Positions 7,953-15,368 are shown, counted from the first letter of the stretch. The stretch is DNA of 27,271 nucleotides from JAYVJH01 sp043777595 (GCA_043777595.1 JAYWHT010000112.1:1-27271); one strand, 5' to 3'. The notes: generated by a model from the letters alone, not told the origin. Numbers and translations: made by a program.

Positions 7953-8528
7953 CATTGAGTGATTGGTGATTGTATCATTGAGTGATTTTTCATTGGGGGA
8001 TTGAGTGATTTTCGTTGGGGGGATAAGAGATTTATGAATGAACGTAGTTAATCACTCCATCAGAACTCACTCAATCACTCAATGATTTTTATCTCGTTTA
8101 TCGGATACTGTTTTTCTGGCTTTTGCAAATACTTTTACAAGTTCTGATATTTCTTTGTGAAGCACTTGACAAGTTTCTGAAATATCAATGTTTGCTTCTT
8201 TGATAATTTCCAACCACAACTGAGATTCATCGGCTTCTTCTACCACAATAGACATTTTAGCGTAAAATTCTGCTTCTGAACGAGAACGGCAAGCGGCACG
8301 GTAGTTTGCGGCTACCGATGTCCCAGAACGAACCAATTGATTGATGATTACTTTGTCGATGTAATTATTTGGAAGCTTTTTGCAAAATAAAACCACATTT
8401 ACCGCAAAATCTTTTGTGCGTTTCTTGAAAATTTCATTAAAATCTTCCTGCCCAATTCGTGCCATAATATTTAGCCATTATTTTGTAAGAAATAATCACT
8501 CAATGAAAAAATCACCAATCACTCAATG
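7953..8528. mobile_element. Inverted-repeat-bounded element 1 carrying a four-helix-bundle gene
   Basis: A perfect 19-bp inverted repeat, CATTGAGTGATTGGTGATT at 7953-7971 and its complement at 8510-8528, brackets 576 bp; with three mismatches the arms extend to about 38 bp. The only gene inside is the four-helix-bundle CDS, whose stop codon lies in a further copy of the repeat unit (AATCACTCAATGA). Extra ATTGAGTGATT units are scattered at 7975-8075. The element fills the gap between a truncated HapK-like gene and the SDR ATG. No transposase is present, so any mobility would need a trans-acting enzyme. Confidence 0.6.
8079..8465 (-). CDS. Four-helix-bundle protein (S23 / 23S rRNA intervening-sequence protein family)
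   Basis: A 128-residue all-helical protein with the family core QLVRSGTSVAANYRAACRSR followed by SEAEFYAKMSIVVEEADESQLWLEII. This family (pfam S23 / avd-like) forms small pentameric or barrel-like bundles. Members are encoded inside 23S rRNA intervening sequences, near retron/DGR-type reverse transcriptases, or, as here, as scattered single genes in Bacteroidota. Function is not settled; nucleic-acid binding is suspected because of the basic surface (RAACRSRS). It sits inside a perfect inverted repeat, alone, between catabolic genes on the same strand. A second, broken copy occurs at 16225-16580 in the same kind of setting. Confidence 0.9.
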   Translation of the reverse strand: MARIGQEDFNEIFKKRTKDFAVNVVLFCKKLPNNYIDKVIINQLVRSGTSVAANYRAACRSRSEAEFYAKMSIVVEEADESQLWLEIIKEANIDISETCQVLHKEISELVKVFAKARKTVSDKRDKNH

Positions 8529-8650
8529 GACTTCGTCAATATAAACACAGGGTTATCGGCCATTTCGGCAAATTTGGCTGGCAGGTCTGCCATTTTTGGT
8601 TCTGCGCTCATGTCGCCTACAAGTTCATCCACGGTCGAGAAGTTAATGAT
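8519..8650 (-). pseudogene. Truncated copy of the 3' end of the HapK-like gene
   Basis: Read on the minus strand this gives IINFSTVDELVGDMSAEPKM then ADLPAKFAEMADNPVFILTK-SIE, matching the last 40 or so residues of the intact gene at 13401-13712. Bases 8532-8650 align without gaps to 13411-13529 with 7 differences, 6 of them synonymous and one Asn/Ser. The 5' part is missing and replaced by the 3' end of the 890-codon gene, which reads into this remnant in another frame. The final codons come from the inverted repeat of element 1. Confidence 0.9.
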
Positions 8651-11289
8651 GACGGCTTTGTTAATTGATTTTTAATATTACTCACGCCTGTTAGTCGAAC
8701 TTTGAACTCTTTAATTTTTTCTTTAAGCCCAAACGGTTCATCGTATTTTGAATCTATTGTAAGACATTTTTCAAATGCTTTTTCAGCACACTCTATTTTG
8801 TTTTTTGCCTCACTCATTTGTCTTTTGTTCAACAACTCTACTGCTTCGCAATATTCTAAAAAAGCCTCTGTATGCTGATATTCTGGGTAGTCTGTCGTAG
8901 TAGTTTCTAAACTTTTTAAATAACCAGCACCACGCAGATACTTGCTGACATCTAAATCATCGGGATTGTCGGTAAGATAATATTTGAATGAACTAATATA
9001 AATAATCGAGTTGAGAGCGGCTGAATAAAACTTTGTAGAGCGATTGATTGGTCTTTCTTTTTTCTCACAATACCAACCATCACTACCAATTTTTTTTTCT
9101 CTCTTAATTTGGTATTTTTCGATTGCCTCGTACGCTGCTTCTATGGAGAGCGTTAAATAACCCACGAGGGTCTCTGCCAGCGGTTTATTTTCTCTTTTTA
9201 TTTTGTCTAATGCACCAATTACAGGTGTAGAGGGGTAGCAGTCATCTATTTTCTTTCTAAACTCACAATAATAATTGAGCATAATGCCATGATAGAATCG
9301 TGGGTCATCTTGGGCGTGCAGGTCATTATTTTCATATATTTCGCTGGCCTTTTTTGTAGAGTCATCATAGTTGCCAATCCGTCTTAAACTCCACACATAA
9401 ACAAACATAAAATTGAGATAGGTATCAATTATTACTTGCTTGTTTTCAGCTTCGCCTTTATTTATATAATGCTCTAATTGCTTTAAATCATATTCAACCT
9501 CTTTTAGTATTTCATAATCAGGCTTGTATTTATTATCTTCATCAGCATTAGGCAAAATCAAGAAAATAATATAATATATCAATCTTGACTCGTACTCATC
9601 AGACGAAAAACCTTTAGCACTAATAGGAGTTTTTGTTTTAAGATAACCTTTGACAGCGATTATTATATTCTTGTCCCTCTTTTCTTTACTGGTTTCTTCA
9701 TAAGCACCGTGAACAGCTTTTGTGATTGCAATGAGAGGTTCATGTACACCCTCAGAATGATAATCAGTAAAAAACAGTAGCAATGGCAAGTGGTGGTTGA
9801 TGGCTCTAATGTAGGCATCGCCTGCGGGTTTTACATTTAACCTTGATTGTCTGTCGGTGAATACTTCATACTGTACAGCTCTATAAATTGCTGTGGTATA
9901 GATGTGGTAGTTTTGTAAACTATCTAAGGCTTCATCCAAAAATTCAATTTTTTTACTACTTTCTATATTTGTAATCTGATCGGTTAATTGTTGGATAAGG
10001 GCATTTAATGTCGTATAACTCAGTTTATCCTTAAACGTAGCTATTGCTGCACTTAAACCATCATAAGTAGTTACGAAATTTTTATAACTATCGGCCGAAT
10101 TGTTTATCAAAAATGCTTCATACAGTTTTTCTATATTTTGCTTTATGTCTTGAGTATCTATATCATAGTCAGGATGCGGGAATGTCTTTATTCTGTACAA
10201 TTTGTAAAGGTATTCAATCTCTGATTGTACTTTTTTTGAATTGTCAGTTTCTGATGAAGTGCTGAGATGGTGTAAAAAATATTGAGACACCGACCTGAAA
10301 ATATTTATTTTTCTGCCACCAATTATTGGTAGCTTCTCGTCTATTTTTGGATTTGTTTTTAACGAAGTCGAGTAGTTTGTAGAAGAAAACAGTAGTAATA
10401 CATAGCGCTTAGACAGCTCATTACTTTCATACAAATCAGCAAATCGTTTGTTGATTTGTAGCACTCGGTCTATGACGTGGCAGTCGTTGGCAATGCTTGC
10501 AATCACCTGCTCCAGCGATTTTATTAGCTTATCTTCTTTTTTGCGTACCGACTCAGCCCATTTTTCAAAAAGTTCAAAAGCAAACTCAGTAGATTGGCAA
10601 TCTCTAAAAACACTAACTATCAAGTCTTTTTCGTTGTCTGTACCTGTCAAGCCTTTGGAAATATCGTAAGAGTTGAACCAAATTTTTGTTTTGAGAATAT
10701 CTGTAAAACTCTTAACAGCATCTTGGAACACACCAGAACTAATAGCCGAAAATAAATATAGGTTTTCTTCTATTGTATCTAAGTCTTTGAGAGCCGCCCA
10801 CGTATTGGTTTCGTTTCCTTGCAATGATTGTAGTGCATTTTCAAGGCCTATGAGATTATTTTTTATCGCTCCATTCTGTATAACTACTTTATTGTAAAGC
10901 GGTTTTAGTTCGTCAATATGCTCGTTGAGCATAATTCTGTTTATATTGTTATCCTCAAAAAATGCCCTCCAACCAATCGCTTTATCAATCGTAGTCATAA
11001 AGTCATCTACAGAGGGGGCTTTGGTTTTTTTTGTAACGGTTGTCCCAAAAGGGAAACAATAACTACCAATTTCGTGGTTATCAACGGCATAGATAAACTC
11101 AATTTCTGGAATATTATTTAGCGTTTTATCAGTAAAATCAAGCCCAATATCTTGATATATTCGTAAAATATCCTCGTTGGTGGCGCATAGTTCTGCTATT
11201 GCTTTTTTGTCCAAAAGCAGCTTATCCCAAAACATATCTTTGAGTTGCTCATCAGTCAAGTTCCATATTAGAGATTTCCGTTCTGCCAT
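8617..11289 (-). CDS. Large unknown protein of the three-gene cassette, faintly PIN-like N-terminus and TPR-like C-terminus
   Basis: An 890-residue, mostly helical, soluble protein that I do not recognise. There is no signal peptide and no Walker A motif. Residues 65-81 (FIYAVDNHEIGSYCFPFG) resemble the first strand of PIN-type nucleases (hydrophobic strand then Asp70), LNEHIDELKPLY (121-132) the second acidic motif (Glu127), and AND..VIDRVLQIN followed by YVLLLFSSTN (268-305) the third; this is weak evidence. The C-terminal part (about 640-870) has helix pairs such as AKNKIECAEKAFEKCLTIDS that look like TPR units. It is the third gene of the cassette, 12 bp after the 344-residue gene. The last dozen residues (KPSSLTSRPWMNL) are an out-of-frame reading of the HapK remnant, so the native C-terminus was probably replaced. 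The gene is visibly AT-rich compared with the catabolic genes around it. Confidence 0.8.
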   Translation of the reverse strand: MAERKSLIWNLTDEQLKDMFWDKLLLDKKAIAELCATNEDILRIYQDIGLDFTDKTLNNIPEIEFIYAVDNHEIGSYCFPFGTTVTKKTKAPSVDDFMTTIDKAIGWRAFFEDNNINRIMLNEHIDELKPLYNKVVIQNGAIKNNLIGLENALQSLQGNETNTWAALKDLDTIEENLYLFSAISSGVFQDAVKSFTDILKTKIWFNSYDISKGLTGTDNEKDLIVSVFRDCQSTEFAFELFEKWAESVRKKEDKLIKSLEQVIASIANDCHVIDRVLQINKRFADLYESNELSKRYVLLLFSSTNYSTSLKTNPKIDEKLPIIGGRKINIFRSVSQYFLHHLSTSSETDNSKKVQSEIEYLYKLYRIKTFPHPDYDIDTQDIKQNIEKLYEAFLINNSADSYKNFVTTYDGLSAAIATFKDKLSYTTLNALIQQLTDQITNIESSKKIEFLDEALDSLQNYHIYTTAIYRAVQYEVFTDRQSRLNVKPAGDAYIRAINHHLPLLLFFTDYHSEGVHEPLIAITKAVHGAYEETSKEKRDKNIIIAVKGYLKTKTPISAKGFSSDEYESRLIYYIIFLILPNADEDNKYKPDYEILKEVEYDLKQLEHYINKGEAENKQVIIDTYLNFMFVYVWSLRRIGNYDDSTKKASEIYENNDLHAQDDPRFYHGIMLNYYCEFRKKIDDCYPSTPVIGALDKIKRENKPLAETLVGYLTLSIEAAYEAIEKYQIKREKKIGSDGWYCEKKERPINRSTKFYSAALNSIIYISSFKYYLTDNPDDLDVSKYLRGAGYLKSLETTTTDYPEYQHTEAFLEYCEAVELLNKRQMSEAKNKIECAEKAFEKCLTIDSKYDEPFGLKEKIKEFKVRLTGVSNIKNQLTKPSSLTSRPWMNL

Positions 11290-11301
11290 TTGATTATGCT
11301 G

Positions 11302-12336
11302 CTAATTTTTTTTCTTGGGGCTATCAAAATAAGCCGTAAATCCGGCTATACCATTTGTATCAGTGTCGTTATTTTTTCCCCCTGTTAATAGAGAAAAAGC
11401 ATTCTTAACAATTATTTTAGTATGTTTGTCCAAATAAGTTGAGTCCTTTATCAGAGAGGAAATTTTGCCATATTTTTTTTCATTGGGGGCATCAACCATG
11501 AGTAATACCATTTCAATCCATTCTGGACGGAGTACTATTCGTTGTTTGGTTTTTACTTCTTTTTTTACTCGTTTGAGCCATTTTGTTACTTTCGATTTGT
11601 AGTTAGCCCACCAAATCTGATTTATATCCTGCTTTTCGGTGGTTTCTATAATCCATTGTGATAGGTACAGCATCATGTTGCCGTCCGTATAGTCAAAATA
11701 TTCTTCTGTGGCATCGACCAACCAGTAAGCATCATCGTTCGTATTGGTATATTTTATTATTTCACTACAAAAGTTAAAATAAGGTTCATAATCCTTCTTT
11801 TTATGAAAATACCGCAACGCAACCTGAAAAAATGGTGTGTCTTTATAGTGGGGCAATTCGTTGATAAAATAATTATCTAATTTTGATTCTTCCACATCTA
11901 CCATATCAAGCCAATTTATATAGACATTGAGCATGACCAAATACAAGTTTCTGGCTTGCCCATAGACCAATTTTTCAAAGGGGCGTTGCTCAACCAATTT
12001 GTACAAATCATATTTGAAACGTTCCAATGCTTCTATTTCTTCAAAAACAGACAGCAAGGCTTCAACATAAAGCGTAGCATCAACAGATGTGGCTTGACCA
12101 TATTCAGATACGCTATGTTTGAGCAACAGCCATAGATTTTCTTCTATTAGTCGCTTGGTAGGTCTATCTACAAAGTCGTGAGTCCAAGTTATGATACTAT
12201 TAGGTGACTCCCTAAGATGAGGCATAGGCGATGGGCTGCCTTTGTCGTCTCTTAGTACTTCATCGAGCCAAATATAAATCTCGCTTGACCCTTTTTGGTT
12301 AATGGCTTCTATTAGTTTTGTTCCTGCTTGGGTCAT
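11302..12336 (-). CDS. Unknown helical protein, middle gene of the three-gene cassette
   Basis: A 344-residue soluble protein, predominantly helical and rich in Trp and Tyr (for example QIWWANYKSKVTKWLKRVKK), with a basic central helix and a flexible Lys-rich end (SPKKKN). No signal peptide, membrane segment or nucleotide-binding motif is visible and I recognise no family. The ATG overlaps the stop of the upstream 354-residue gene (ATGA, 12333-12336), and the 890-residue gene follows after 12 bp, so the three are certainly translated from one message and their products probably act together. The acidic start IYIWLDEVLRDDKG could be an interaction segment. It could equally be an adaptor or an inhibitor of the large protein. 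Confidence 0.75.
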   Translation of the reverse strand: MTQAGTKLIEAINQKGSSEIYIWLDEVLRDDKGSPSPMPHLRESPNSIITWTHDFVDRPTKRLIEENLWLLLKHSVSEYGQATSVDATLYVEALLSVFEEIEALERFKYDLYKLVEQRPFEKLVYGQARNLYLVMLNVYINWLDMVDVEESKLDNYFINELPHYKDTPFFQVALRYFHKKKDYEPYFNFCSEIIKYTNTNDDAYWLVDATEEYFDYTDGNMMLYLSQWIIETTEKQDINQIWWANYKSKVTKWLKRVKKEVKTKQRIVLRPEWIEMVLLMVDAPNEKKYGKISSLIKDSTYLDKHTKIIVKNAFSLLTGGKNNDTDTNGIAGFTAYFDSPKKKN

Positions 12337-13397
12337 ACGAGTTTAATTTTTTTAAATCGTGCTACTGCTTCTTCATATATTCTTTTTTGCGATTCTTTAC
12401 TCATCATATCATTGACTTCATCGACTTTTTTAGTTCTACTACCAACCACAAAAGCCTTGAAATGGTAATTGGCGGCAGGGAATCCGTGATGAATACGTTC
12501 CTTAAAATTAGGCTTTAATCCCGAAAAATCAAAAGTTCGACCATAAGAATCCTGTTTTTTGTACGAAATAAAACCATGTTGCCATTTCCAACCTTTAGCC
12601 AAAATAGCGGTGGGTTGATAAACGGGTTCATTAAAATTGGGGGGATACACAAAATAGATGTACCCATTATCTGTTGAAAATGCTAAATCTTCCAATATCA
12701 ACCCTAATCTTAGTGCAATAATCTGGCCGATGTTTAACTTTCCAGCTGCTTTTAAATCATTAATAGTATCTTCTAACTCATCTTTGGGAGTAATCCAAGC
12801 CCAATCATTACCAGCACGCATTGTGAGGGTTGGCTTTATTTTTTTGAAAGGGATTTGTTTATCGTCATTCAAATAGTAATCTGCCCAGGTTGTTGTATCA
12901 TCAAAATCTAAGTTACGATGCTTATGTGCATTTTTGGCCAAAGGTGATTTCTTTCGTGGTGTTGAAAGTGCTGCCCGAGTCGTTGATTTTAGATACCTTT
13001 CATCATACTGTTTGAATGTCATTACTCTTGCATATTGAACTTTGTCTCGTGTACTATAATTGGCAATAGGCAGAGGGAAAGCCTCAGTAATGGCATCGTC
13101 AAAACTTTGGAAGATGCTGACAGTTGGTGAATCGCTAAAATTTTGAAATAATTTCAAGTAATCTTTGGCTGTAAAATTACCTGATTTTATATCAATGGCT
13201 ATACAAGCAGCCAACCGCAAGTACCTTATTCTATTAGGGTCTGTTTCGGTAGCAACGATTACACCAGTTAGTTCATTGAACCATTTTTCTAAATAGCCCA
13301 TCAACGCAGTATCGACTTCACCTGTTGAGTCGGTAAAGTTACTGCTATCTTTCAACAGTGGTAATAGTTTGTGTTGTAAGTACTGTATTGGTGGCAT
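12333..13397 (-). CDS. Unknown protein, first gene of the three-gene cassette
   Basis: A 354-residue soluble protein without recognisable catalytic motifs. The first 120 residues are helical (LLPLLKDSSNF, WFNELTGVIVATE). The middle is basic with repeated Lys/Arg (TPRKKSPLAKNAHKHRN), suggesting nucleic-acid or partner binding. The C-terminal half has a mixed fold with aromatic-rich strands (GYIYFVYPPNFNEPVYQP, GWKWQHGFISYKK) and a basic tail (ARFKKIKLV). Its ATG lies 3 bp after the stop codon of the HapK-like gene, with no room for a promoter, so the cassette is driven by the host operon. It overlaps the next gene by 4 bp. I do not recognise the family. Confidence 0.75.
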   Translation of the reverse strand: MPPIQYLQHKLLPLLKDSSNFTDSTGEVDTALMGYLEKWFNELTGVIVATETDPNRIRYLRLAACIAIDIKSGNFTAKDYLKLFQNFSDSPTVSIFQSFDDAITEAFPLPIANYSTRDKVQYARVMTFKQYDERYLKSTTRAALSTPRKKSPLAKNAHKHRNLDFDDTTTWADYYLNDDKQIPFKKIKPTLTMRAGNDWAWITPKDELEDTINDLKAAGKLNIGQIIALRLGLILEDLAFSTDNGYIYFVYPPNFNEPVYQPTAILAKGWKWQHGFISYKKQDSYGRTFDFSGLKPNFKERIHHGFPAANYHFKAFVVGSRTKKVDEVNDMMSKESQKRIYEEAVARFKKIKLV

Positions 13398-13400
13398 AAA

Positions 13401-13712
13401 TCAAATCTCATTCGTCAATATAAACACGGGGCTATCGGCCATTTCGGCAAATTTGGCTGGCAGGTCTGCCATTTTTGGTTCTGCGCTCATGTCGCCCACG
13501 AGTTCGTCCACAGTCGAGAAGTTGATGATTTCAAAATAGCGGTAGGGTGGGGTAGCATCAGAGCCAAAGATGCCATAAGATTTATAAACTTTAAAATCGG
13601 CAACTGATTTAAGACTTGTAACGGTTGGAATGTCCAACGTTTTGGCAAAGGTCTCGTAGTCGGCTTCTGAAATACCTGCTTTGAGATTGAAAAGTACGAT
13701 GAGAGTGGTCAT
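13401..13712 (-). CDS. REDY-like HapK-family small protein (dimeric alpha/beta barrel), intact copy
   Basis: A 103-residue protein with the layout of HapK-like/EthD-like dimeric ferredoxin-fold proteins: LIVLFNLKAGISEADYETFA at the start, IPTVTSLKSVADFKVYKSYG in the middle and FAEMADSPVFILT near the end. Such proteins form small barrels that bind or rearrange small metabolites. It is placed between the aldolase and, beyond the inserted cassette, the SDR gene, suggesting a part in the same pathway. Its last 119 coding bases recur as a direct repeat at 8532-8650, so the 3' end may have been brought in or exchanged when the cassette arrived. A GC-rich palindrome (TCCCCGATGGGGA, 13724-13736) precedes the ATG. 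Confidence 0.8.
   Translation of the reverse strand: MTTLIVLFNLKAGISEADYETFAKTLDIPTVTSLKSVADFKVYKSYGIFGSDATPPYRYFEIINFSTVDELVGDMSAEPKMADLPAKFAEMADSPVFILTNEI
13411..13529. repeat. Right copy of a 119-bp direct repeat bounding the cassette
   Basis: Pairs with 8532-8650 in the same orientation, without gaps and with 7 mismatches (about 94% identity); the central 60 or so bases are identical. The two copies enclose the three unknown genes. Recombination between them would delete 4879 bp and leave one complete HapK-like gene. Confidence 0.9.
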
Positions 13713-13723
13713 AGGCCCCTAAA

Positions 13724-13800
13724 TCCCCGATGGGGACTTTATTTTATAGTTAAAAAAATAGTTTTATCAATTTATTACTCCCCTTTCGGGGGCTGGGGGG
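13724..13800. repeat. GC-rich palindromes between the HapK-like and aldolase genes
   Basis: Two short palindromes, TCCCCGATGGGGA (13724-13736) and CCCCTTTCGGGG (13780-13791, followed by GCTGGGGGG), flank the gap. They resemble dispersed CCCC/GGGG words often seen at gene borders in Bacteroidota. The second one lies within the aldolase gene and encodes its Pro-rich tail RPPAPERG. Confidence 0.6.
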
Positions 13801-14546
13801 CGAAACGCCTTTATTGATTGTGCCAACATTCCGCCTACATAATTCATAATGATTTTTGCCCCTTTGTCTATCAAGGCTTTGGCTTGCTCGCCTGTGGCGG
13901 CTGTTGTGCCAATGATGAGGTTGTGAGCCAGCACAACTTCAAAAACACGGTCAATCGCTTTTTTTACTTCGTCGTGGGCGGGGCCGTCATAAAAGCCCAT
14001 ACTCATAGCCAAGTCTCGTGGGCCAATAATAAAACCGTCAAGGCCGGGTACTTTACACAAGGCTTCGATGTTTTTTACGGCTTTTATGTCTTCGATTTGG
14101 GGTAGTACGAGTGTCTGTTCGTTGGCAAAAGTTACATATTCAGCCTGTGGCATTTTGCCCAAACCAAAGTCCCATGCTCGTACAGGGCCGAGGCCTCTTG
14201 TCCCCAGAGGGGGATATTTTATTGAGGCCACAAGTGTCTCAATTTCTGATACTTCGCTCACGCCAGGCATCATTACGCCCATTATACCCACGTCCATAAA
14301 CTGTAAAATAAGTTTGGGGTCGGTGCTACGAATCCGTGCCATAGGCGTAATGCCCGATACCTCACAAGCCCGTACAATGTCTTGTACTTGGTTGATGTTG
14401 ATGGCCCCGTGTTCGCAGTCAATCATGTAATAGTCAAGGCCACCGAAGCCACAAAATTCGGCAATCATAGGGTCTGATGTATTAGAAATTACTCCTAATA
14501 TCGCCTCACCGTTCTTGATTTTTTCTTTTGCGTAGTTTTTTTTCAT
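13767..14546 (-). CDS. HpcH/HpaI family aldolase (2-keto-3-deoxy acid aldolase type)
   Basis: A 259-residue class II aldolase of the HpcH/HpaI/GarL family, which cleaves 4-hydroxy-2-oxo acids into pyruvate and an aldehyde with a divalent metal. Seen are IDCEHGAIN with the general-base His (residue 46), MARIRS with the catalytic Arg (71), YPPLGTRGLGPVRA (111-124), and the substrate-loop FIIGPRDLAMSMGF near residue 174. The start MKKNYAKEKIKNGEAILGV fits the family and overlaps the upstream NTF2-like gene by 41 bp in another frame, implying tight coupling. The C-terminal RPPAPERGVIN is encoded by a GC-rich palindromic repeat and may be a recent addition. Next to the LeuC/LeuD-type hydratase it could cleave the product of a hydration step. 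Confidence 0.92.
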   Translation of the reverse strand: MKKNYAKEKIKNGEAILGVISNTSDPMIAEFCGFGGLDYYMIDCEHGAININQVQDIVRACEVSGITPMARIRSTDPKLILQFMDVGIMGVMMPGVSEVSEIETLVASIKYPPLGTRGLGPVRAWDFGLGKMPQAEYVTFANEQTLVLPQIEDIKAVKNIEALCKVPGLDGFIIGPRDLAMSMGFYDGPAHDEVKKAIDRVFEVVLAHNLIIGTTAATGEQAKALIDKGAKIIMNYVGGMLAQSIKAFRPPAPERGVIN

Positions 14547-14952
14547 CTATTTGATTCAGAATACTAATTAGTTGGTCGTTAAAGGTATTTGACACACAAT
14601 ACTGTACTATTTTCCATTGGCCGCCGGTTTGTTGCAGTACGCAACTCATAGCCACTTGACCTTTTATTTTGGTTCTCGAATTAAAGACCTCGGCATCAAA
14701 ATCGTATTTTTCGAGCGTATATGCCTTGTTTTCACGTAGTACAATGTCTGTAATCTTGACGTTGTTTATTTTCAATCGTTTGAAGAGCGGCAAGTATTTT
14801 TTTAGATATACCTCGGCACTTGTTACGTTGTTGCTGGCATCTACCACTTCGGCATTTTCGGCAAAAAGGGGCAAAATACGTTTCATATCAAGGGTTTGTA
14901 GTGCCTCAAATCGTTTTTGTAAAAAATTGGTGATATGTATTATTTCTTGCAT
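14506..14952 (-). CDS. NTF2-like / SnoaL-like protein
   Basis: A 148-residue protein with the NTF2-like pattern: an N-terminal helix (HITNFLQKRFEALQTLDMKR), a short LFAENAEVVDASNNV strand-turn, and four long beta strands, one of them VAMSCVLQQTGGQWKIVQYC. Members range from isomerases to simple ligand binders; no catalytic residue can be assigned with confidence. It has no signal peptide. Its 3' end overlaps the aldolase start by 41 bp, so it belongs to the catabolic operon; a second protein of this fold ends at 311. A VapC-like toxin gene lies just upstream. Confidence 0.7.
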   Translation of the reverse strand: MQEIIHITNFLQKRFEALQTLDMKRILPLFAENAEVVDASNNVTSAEVYLKKYLPLFKRLKINNVKITDIVLRENKAYTLEKYDFDAEVFNSRTKIKGQVAMSCVLQQTGGQWKIVQYCVSNTFNDQLISILNQIDEKKLRKRKNQER

Positions 14953-14969
14953 TTGTTTGTTTTATTACA

Positions 14970-15368
14970 TCACCAAATCAATTTTAGTCCTTCGCTTTGG
15001 TATTTTTGAACCTGCTCATCTTTGCTAATAAAATAGTACTTGTTTTGAATAGCCTGCCAAATCAACATTCTATCAAATGGGTCACGGTGGTAATTGGCGG
15101 TCAATAAGTGATACGAAGCAGCAGTAGTTGCATCAAGTGAAATAATCTTAAATCCTGTTTCGATAGCTGCTTGCAAGAAATCGTCGGGTGTAATATTTTC
15201 TAATTGAATTTTTTGTACAGCACTTTTAAGCGATATTTCCCAAAAACTAATAGCACTCACAAGTATTTCATTATTAGAGTTTTGTAAAATATTTTTTGCG
15301 TTATTTGATAATTTTTGTGGATTTGTAATGGCCCAAATAAGCGTATGTGTATCTAATAAATAACTCAT
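14970..15368 (-). CDS. PIN-domain toxin (VapC-like)
   Basis: A 132-residue PIN-domain ribonuclease of the Phd/VapC-associated type. Acidic residues in the expected order are visible: Asp in YLLDTHTLIWAI (residue 6), Glu in FWEISLKSAV, Asp in HRDPFDRMLIWQA, and Asp in ISKDEQVQKY. Such toxins cut tRNA or rRNA when their antitoxin is lost. The start codon overlaps the stop of the upstream antitoxin (ATGA, 15365-15368). All catalytic positions are intact, unlike the other toxin in this window. The pair separates the LeuD-type gene from the NTF2-like gene of the catabolic run. Confidence 0.9.
   Translation of the reverse strand: MSYLLDTHTLIWAITNPQKLSNNAKNILQNSNNEILVSAISFWEISLKSAVQKIQLENITPDDFLQAAIETGFKIISLDATTAASYHLLTANYHRDPFDRMLIWQAIQNKYYFISKDEQVQKYQSEGLKLIW

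Noticed and set aside
7953..8528. ATTGAGTGATT units as a CRISPR array
   Set aside because: Units are short, irregularly spaced, in both orientations and lack spacers of constant length; no cas genes are near.
11302..12336. Walker-type ATPase in the middle cassette gene
   Set aside because: The late LLTGGKNND looks superficially like a P-loop but lacks GxxxxGK[S/T] and has no Walker B strand.
8532..13529. The 119-bp direct repeat as a transposition target-site duplication
   Set aside because: Far too long for that, and the mismatches are mostly synonymous, so the copies diverged as coding sequence before the insertion.
14190..14222. GC-rich palindrome inside the aldolase gene as an inserted repeat
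   Set aside because: The bases encode the family motif YPPLGTRGLG, so the resemblance to the intergenic CCCC/GGGG words is explained by coding constraint.
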